Shown here piece after piece: positions 59,285 through 64,000 of a stretch of DNA of 64,000 nucleotides. The stretch lies in the NCBI GenBank assembly GCA_963580285.1, contig CAUZLF010000195.1, positions 62,001 through 126,000 of the forward strand. Reading direction: 5' to 3'. The first letter of the stretch is position 1. Each line of letters starts with the position of its first letter. Both the position numbers and the translations under genes were made by a program. A model generated the notes under the pieces. That model saw nothing but the letters and a program-made list of their open reading frames with translations, did not search any database and was not told the origin of the DNA. This DNA comes from Lucinisca nassula (taxonomy: Eukaryota; Mollusca; Bivalvia; Lucinida; Lucinidae).

Positions 59285-60801
59285 AGAAGTCAAGGGAATG
59301 GTCAGGAATAACCCACAGAAACACCAAAGGGAAAGAAACACAAACAATAATTGACTAGACCCCAAATGGAAACATCAATAGCGGAAAATTCCACAAAATG
59401 GTCAATTGGCATATACAAAAAAAAAAAAAAAAAAAAAAAAATACATAAGCGATACAAACACTCAAAGACAAACCATAATAAAATAAACCGCGACAGAAGC
59501 ATCGTCTTGGAACGGTCAGTGAAAAGAATTTCACTGTGGGGGCTGAAATCGATTTTACGCGGCCGGAATCCTCGCCCTTGATTCTGTCGTGATTTAGACA
59601 AATAATTTGTTCAGTCCGCATGATGGTTTCCTAACTCCTACCTCACCAGAGCAACATCTCCGAGAAAACAAACATCAAACAACCACAGAGATGAAACAAC
59701 GGCGATAACTCGACATCAACAAACCATTAAAATGCTGAAGCAAAAGAAAACCAACAGTTAGACTCCGATGGGCCCAACCAGAGACAGAGCATCAAAAACC
59801 AACCAACATTACATGAATAAACTTTTACGCTGGAACCGTCATAGAATCTGAGGCCTTACCAACCTGCGTGCAATTTAAGAGGGAAGCAAAGTTATCAACC
59901 GCGATTGGGTTAACTACCATGCATGCAGTTTGTCGTATATTATTTATGCTGTACCCAATCTTTATATACCGAAGAACGATTTTACGAAATTGATTACTGA
60001 AATGATTGCAAGTATAGATTTTTTTCTGAATTCATATACTAAGTCACCATAAAATTTGGGTTCCGATAGACCTTGTGGAAGAAAAGATTTAAGTCCACAT
60101 CGAATTTTGAAAATAAATCGGAATAACGTTTATAAAATTTAGAAGGGCTTTGCGCAGTTTATGATACCAACAAATAAGTTTTGAATAATTAGATCCTTTG
60201 AAAGCAAATAATAACCCTGATTAAGAAGATTAGCAGTTAACAATTTAGTAAATTATTAAGAGTGTTGAAGTCATTAACATGACTAGACACTCTTGCGAAT
60301 CGAATTACATCACCAGCCAAAAATGGAAAATTTACAATCTCAGAATCAAAATCTTCGCGTTTATCATTAGTTTTGCAGGAAACATACCCGTCTACAATAG
60401 ATAGATGTAAATCCAAAAACGGGGCCTCGTTATCAGAAGAATTTACTTTATTTAACTGAAGTTCTGTATGGTAAATTTGACTGATCAAACCATCGAAATA
60501 GGTATTGTCAATATTTAATGAATCATCCAAATATCGAGAAGGTTTCAATGATTTCAGATTGTTTTTTTTTTTTAACGGAAAGGAACATCATGGCGTCTCT
60601 TTCATAACAAACCCAGTGGAGCTCAGTCCCAAGGGATGTGCGATTCGTACCCATCGGAATACCCACATTTTGTCTCAATAAGTTGGTACCAAATCTTATG
60701 CAAATATTGCCAAGTAGAAAGGTGACAGGAGTGAATAAAGCATGTCTTACATTGGCCTTTTCAGCGGTAAAGTTTACAATGTATTTTAGTCGTGTTTTCA
60801 A
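59285..60801 (-). pseudogene. Penelope-like element, diverged, frame broken many times
   Basis: Tail 59285-59850 (subfamily of 8994-9297, with an A24 run at 59418-59441) and RT remnants to 60801. Recognisable pieces: NVGIPMGTNR (motif B) at about 60640, SRYLDDSLNIDN (motif C) at about 60535, APFLDLHLSIVDG at about 60400. Frames change at least at 60180-60245, 60548-60575 (A/T run) and 60720. A left fragment of a GAACCGCC MITE (CAGCGGTAAAGTTTACAATG) touches the RT end at 60763. Confidence 0.7.
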
Positions 60802-60823
60802 AATGACATCTATGTGACATTAT

Positions 60824-61212
60824 AAGAATCTTATATGGGTGTGAGGGGTCACTGTCTGGCATCACGAGGCTTGCCGGACAGTGATCCCGAGGGACGGATT
60901 TTTCTATCCACCCCTCACATCCATATTGGATTCTTTTTCTTGCATACCTATCATTTCTTAGCGCGGAATTTCAATGCTGCAGTCACTTCGGTTACCAACG
61001 CCCGCCATATTGTGTTGACACTGCAGGAATGTAAAGTGACGTCACGGATCGTGCATGACGTCAACCTTAACGACGGCTCACACAAGGTCGTAATCAACCA
61101 GTGCGTTTATCAAACACGCGATTATATTCGATTTGGGGTCGGAACACCAGGGTCAGAACATAAATTTCTATCCCAGGGTAAAATCGCGGATTTCCTTGTC
61201 TTGTGTGCAAGA
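60824..61212. mobile_element. Apex-hairpin MITE, sister of 7643-8070 with shortened left arm
   Basis: TATAAGAATCTTATATGGGT, then the left arm lacks GGATACAAAAAATCCGTCCC found in the sister. Apex CACGAGGCTTGCCGGACAG has lost the second arm's GCATCAC as well. The body matches the sister at about 95%. Confidence 0.75.
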
Positions 61213-61239
61213 AATTGCATTCTCCTATACCTCGAACGC

Positions 61240-61382
61240 GGCCATACTTTACTTATAAAAATTGTAATATATTTCTTGTTGATACTCTAAACATAGGTTG
61301 TGGTTGCTTGATAGAATCGCCGCATGAGGCGGTTCTAACGAATAACCGGAACCTATGCCTTGGAGCAAAAACAAGTAAAACT
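61240..61382. mobile_element. GAACCGCC MITE, core only
   Basis: AACATAGGTTGTGGTTGCTT, apex AGAATCGCCGCATGAGGCGG, AATAACCGGAACCTATGCCT. The outer ends are absent. Confidence 0.65.
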
Positions 61383-61979
61383 AGAGCCAGTGTTTATGAA
61401 ACACTATGCCCACCTTCTTGACCTAACATTCCTTGACCCTAACACTGCTAAGTGAGATATCTTGTTTTTACTTGGTTGCAAAATGAAGTCTTCAAAGCAA
61501 AACACAAGACACATAGAAAAACAAAAGTTAATTAGGCCATCTACTTATAATCCCATATCAGCGTTTGAAGTTACAGGACAATAGCTCACACAATTTTAGT
61601 GATATTTTGAATGCCCAAATTTTCAAAGGGCTAAAATGCCTATGTCCACAAAGGGGCACAATCAGGTCAAATTTTAATAAAATTATACCAAACTTTAATC
61701 AGATCATCTTTTGATTAGTTCCAAACAGCATGCAAAATTTCAAGAGATTAGTTTAAGCTTTTCCTTGCCAAAATGCATGGGTCTAAAAAGGGGCATAATT
61801 TGGTCAATTGTTAATAAAATTACACCAAAATTTAATCAGCCCATCTTCACATCAGTTCCAAACAGCTTGCAAAGATTTTTTAAGCATAGCATTAGCTGTT
61901 CTTGAGATATTTTGCTTACAAGCTTTTGCTATGCCAGAATGTCTATGTCCACAAATGGGCCAATCAGCCTAGTTTACTA
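61383..61979. repeat. Degenerate ~155-bp tandem repeats
   Basis: GGGGCA(C/T)AAT(C/T)(A/T)GGTCAA, CCAAACTTTAATCAG / CCAAAATTTAATCAGCCC, GTTCCAAACAGC(A/T)TGCAAA and TTGCCAAAATGCATG-like landmarks repeat two to three times. CTAGAGCCAGTGTTTATGAA marks the left end. Confidence 0.6.
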
Positions 61980-63060
61980 CCTTGTGATGGCCATATCTCC
62001 AATACTCTTTGAGATATATTGATGGTACTTGGTACAGTTGTACATTAGGTTAAGCAGGCATGTCACGTGCAAGAACCACGACTCTGGGTGCCATGAATTT
62101 TTAATTATCTCCCCTGACAATATAACCTTGTGATGGCAATATCTCCAATACCCTTGGAGATTTATTGATGGTACTTGGCACAATTGTATACAAGGTTGAG
62201 ACGGCGCTTTATGCTTAAGGACCACAACCCTGGATGAGTTATCTACCCTTCCAATATAACAGTATGACCACTTTGTGATCACCGTACCTCCCTTTGAGAC
62301 ATATTGATGGAATGTTGGTACTTGATGCAGATGTACATGAGGTTAAGCAGGTGTGTCATGCTCAAGAATTACAACTCTGGGTGCTCTGGTTTTTTTAGTT
62401 ATCTCCCCTGACAATATAACATTTTGACTGCCATAACTCCAATACCCTTTGAGATTCAATGACGGTACTTTGCACAATTGTATACAAGGTTGAGATGGCG
62501 CTTCATGCTTCAGAACCACAACTCTGGGTGTTATGGTATTTGAGTTATCTCCCCTTCCAATATAATAGTATGACCACCTTGTGATCAACGAACCTCCCTT
62601 TGAGACATATTGGTGGTACTTGATGCAGATGTACATGAGATTAAGCAGGCATGTCATGCTCAATAATTACAACTCTGGGTGCTCTGGATTTTGAGGTATC
62701 TCCCCCTGACAATATAACATTGTGACGGCCATAACTCCAAGACCCTTTGAGATATATTGAAGGATCTTGGCACAATTGTATACAAGGTATAGAAGGGGTG
62801 TCATGCGCAAGAATTACAACTCTTGGTGCTGTGGTATTTGACTTATCTACCCTTCCAATATAACAGTAGGACCAGCTTGTGATCACTATATCTCCAATAC
62901 CCTCTGAGACATATTGATGGAACTTCGTACAGAAATACTTGAGCTTAAGCAGGCGTGTCATGCGCAAGAACCACAATTCTGAGTGCCCTGAATTTTGAGT
63001 TATCTCCCCTGACAGTATAATCTTGTGATGGCAATAACTATAATACTTTTGTTATATATT
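61980..63060. repeat. Dimeric ~150/300-bp tandem array
   Basis: TATCTCCCCTGACAATATAA (type A) starts at 62107, 62400, 62697 and 63001. TATCTACCCTTCCAATATAA (type B) starts at 62240, 62546 and 62844. The two alternate, so the higher-order unit is 293-306 bp. Long minus-strand frames (SINLKGYWSYG, YCYIGRVDNSN) follow the repeat, but unit lengths are not multiples of three and stops break them. Confidence 0.8.
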
Positions 63061-63154
63061 GCTGGTTTAATTTTGGTGCACTTTCTATTGGTGAACAATC
63101 TTCTGAAGGCCATATTGGCTTTTGGTCGGGGGATTTGCCATCTCTTCCGATGGC

Positions 63155-64000
63155 TATTTTAGCTCACCTGTCACGTAGTAACAAATTGAGCTTTTGTGAT
63201 CACTTTTCGTCCGTCGTCAGTGCGTCCGTCCGTGCGTGCGTCCGCGCGTGCGTCCGTAAACAATTCTTCAAACGACATCTCCTCCTAAACCACTGATCGG
63301 ATTTTGACGAAACTTAACAGGAGTGATCCTTAGGTTGACCCCTTGCAAAATTGTTCAAATGGTCTAGGTCACAGGAGCTAAAAACATATTGTTTAATAAA
63401 AACTAAAAAATCTTCTTCTCTGAACCCGCAAGACCCAGGTCTTCGATATTTGGTATGAGGCTTCATCTAGTGGACCTCTACCAAAAATGTCCCCGCTCCG
63501 GGGCCCTTTGGTTTTACATAGGTTTATATAGGGAAAATCTTTAAAAATCTTCTTCCATGAAACTGCAAGGCCCATGTCTTTGATATTTGGAATGAAGCTT
63601 CATCTAGTGGGCTTCTACCAAGATTGTTCAAATTATAGCCCTTGGGCAAAAATGCCCCCGCGCCGGGAGCCACAATTTTTATATAGAATGATATAGGGAA
63701 ACCCTTTAAAAATCTTCTTCTCTGAGACCAGAAGGCCCAGGTGTTTGATTTTTGGTATGAAGCTTAATCTGGTGGACCTCTATCAAGATTGTTCATATTG
63801 CCTCCCTGGGGCCAAAAAAATGCCCCGCCCCGGGGCCCTTTGGTTTTACATAGGCTTATATCGGGAAATCTTTAAAAATCTTAAAACTTCTTCTCTGAAA
63901 CCGCAAGGCCCAGGTGTTTGATATTTGGTATGAAGCTTCATCTAGTGGACCTCCACCAAGATTGTTCAAATTATAGCCCTGGGGCCAACAATGCCCCCGC
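63155..64000. repeat. Dispersed '63-kb type' repeat with internal ~140-170-bp units
   Basis: Head TTTTAGCTCACCTGTCACGT and a CGTCCGTCC/GTGCGTGCGTCC simple tract at 63210-63258. Then units with GATATTTGGTATGAAGCTTC, ATCTAGTGGACCTCTACCAA, CAAATTATAGCCCTGGGGCC and TATATAGGGAAA(A/T)CTTTAAA at 63441, 63578, 63742 and 63914. Continues beyond the window. Confidence 0.75.

Noticed and set aside
61977..62976. Long minus-strand frames of 101-111 codons in the dimeric array
   Set aside because: They repeat with the array, are interrupted by stops between units, and unit lengths vary by non-multiples of three.

Overview
This window looks like a transposon-rich, non-coding stretch of a eukaryotic genome, most probably a bivalve mollusc. 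That assignment is inference, from the repeat repertoire: Penelope-like reverse transcriptase fragments of a type common in bivalves, several tRNA-headed SINE families with similar 3' tails, many fold-back MITEs, and long degenerate tandem arrays. I found no host protein-coding exon, rRNA gene, functional tRNA gene or CRISPR array. Nearly all long open frames belong to mobile elements or are chance frames in repeats.

Layout. 1-5 kb: Penelope-like element (PLE) tails, a tandemly duplicated tRNA-headed SINE, and a nearly full reverse transcriptase with one in-frame stop. 5-11 kb: degenerate arrays, hairpin MITEs, and two arrays of a perfectly palindromic 43-bp unit. 11-12.6 kb: a decayed mariner transposase interrupted by a TTAA-flanked MITE and a SINE. 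13.3-16 kb: a segment repeated two to three times, carrying a MITE in each full unit. 16-25 kb: SINEs, PLE tails, hairpin MITEs, a 153-bp array, and two copies of a hammerhead-ribozyme element. 26-28.2 kb: a 45-bp minisatellite split by a PLE with a mutated active site. 28-34 kb: MITEs and SINEs. 34-38 kb: a CR1/L2-like LINE on the minus strand with a 2A-like motif and only four visible defects, three of them single-base homopolymer length changes. 41.7-46.8 kb: a 5-kb element with roughly 0.9-kb terminal inverted repeats and TA flanks. 46.8-57.3 kb: dense nested MITEs, a 1.06-kb nearly complete palindrome, and a second hammerhead-ribozyme element in a 385-bp tandem array. 57-64 kb: a TIR element, SINEs, a decayed PLE and three long tandem-repeat blocks.

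The strongest candidates for something unusual are these. First, short tandem elements that each carry a full type I hammerhead ribozyme core, in two sequence families (261-bp and about 385-bp periods), resembling the retrozymes known from plants and animals, next to PLEs that could supply reverse transcriptase. Second, hairpin MITEs with a constant apex (GAGGCTTGCCGAG-like) and similar ends but unrelated arms. Third, the nested 1.06-kb palindrome. Fourth, palindrome-in-palindrome 43-bp arrays. Inverted repeats dominate the window at scales from 16 bp to 5 kb.

Names used below are mine: 'GAACCGCC MITE' is the abundant fold-back MITE whose apex reads GAACCGCCTC/GAGGCGGTTC. SINE-A to SINE-F are SINE families defined within this window. 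'Apex-hairpin MITE' is the constant-apex group.
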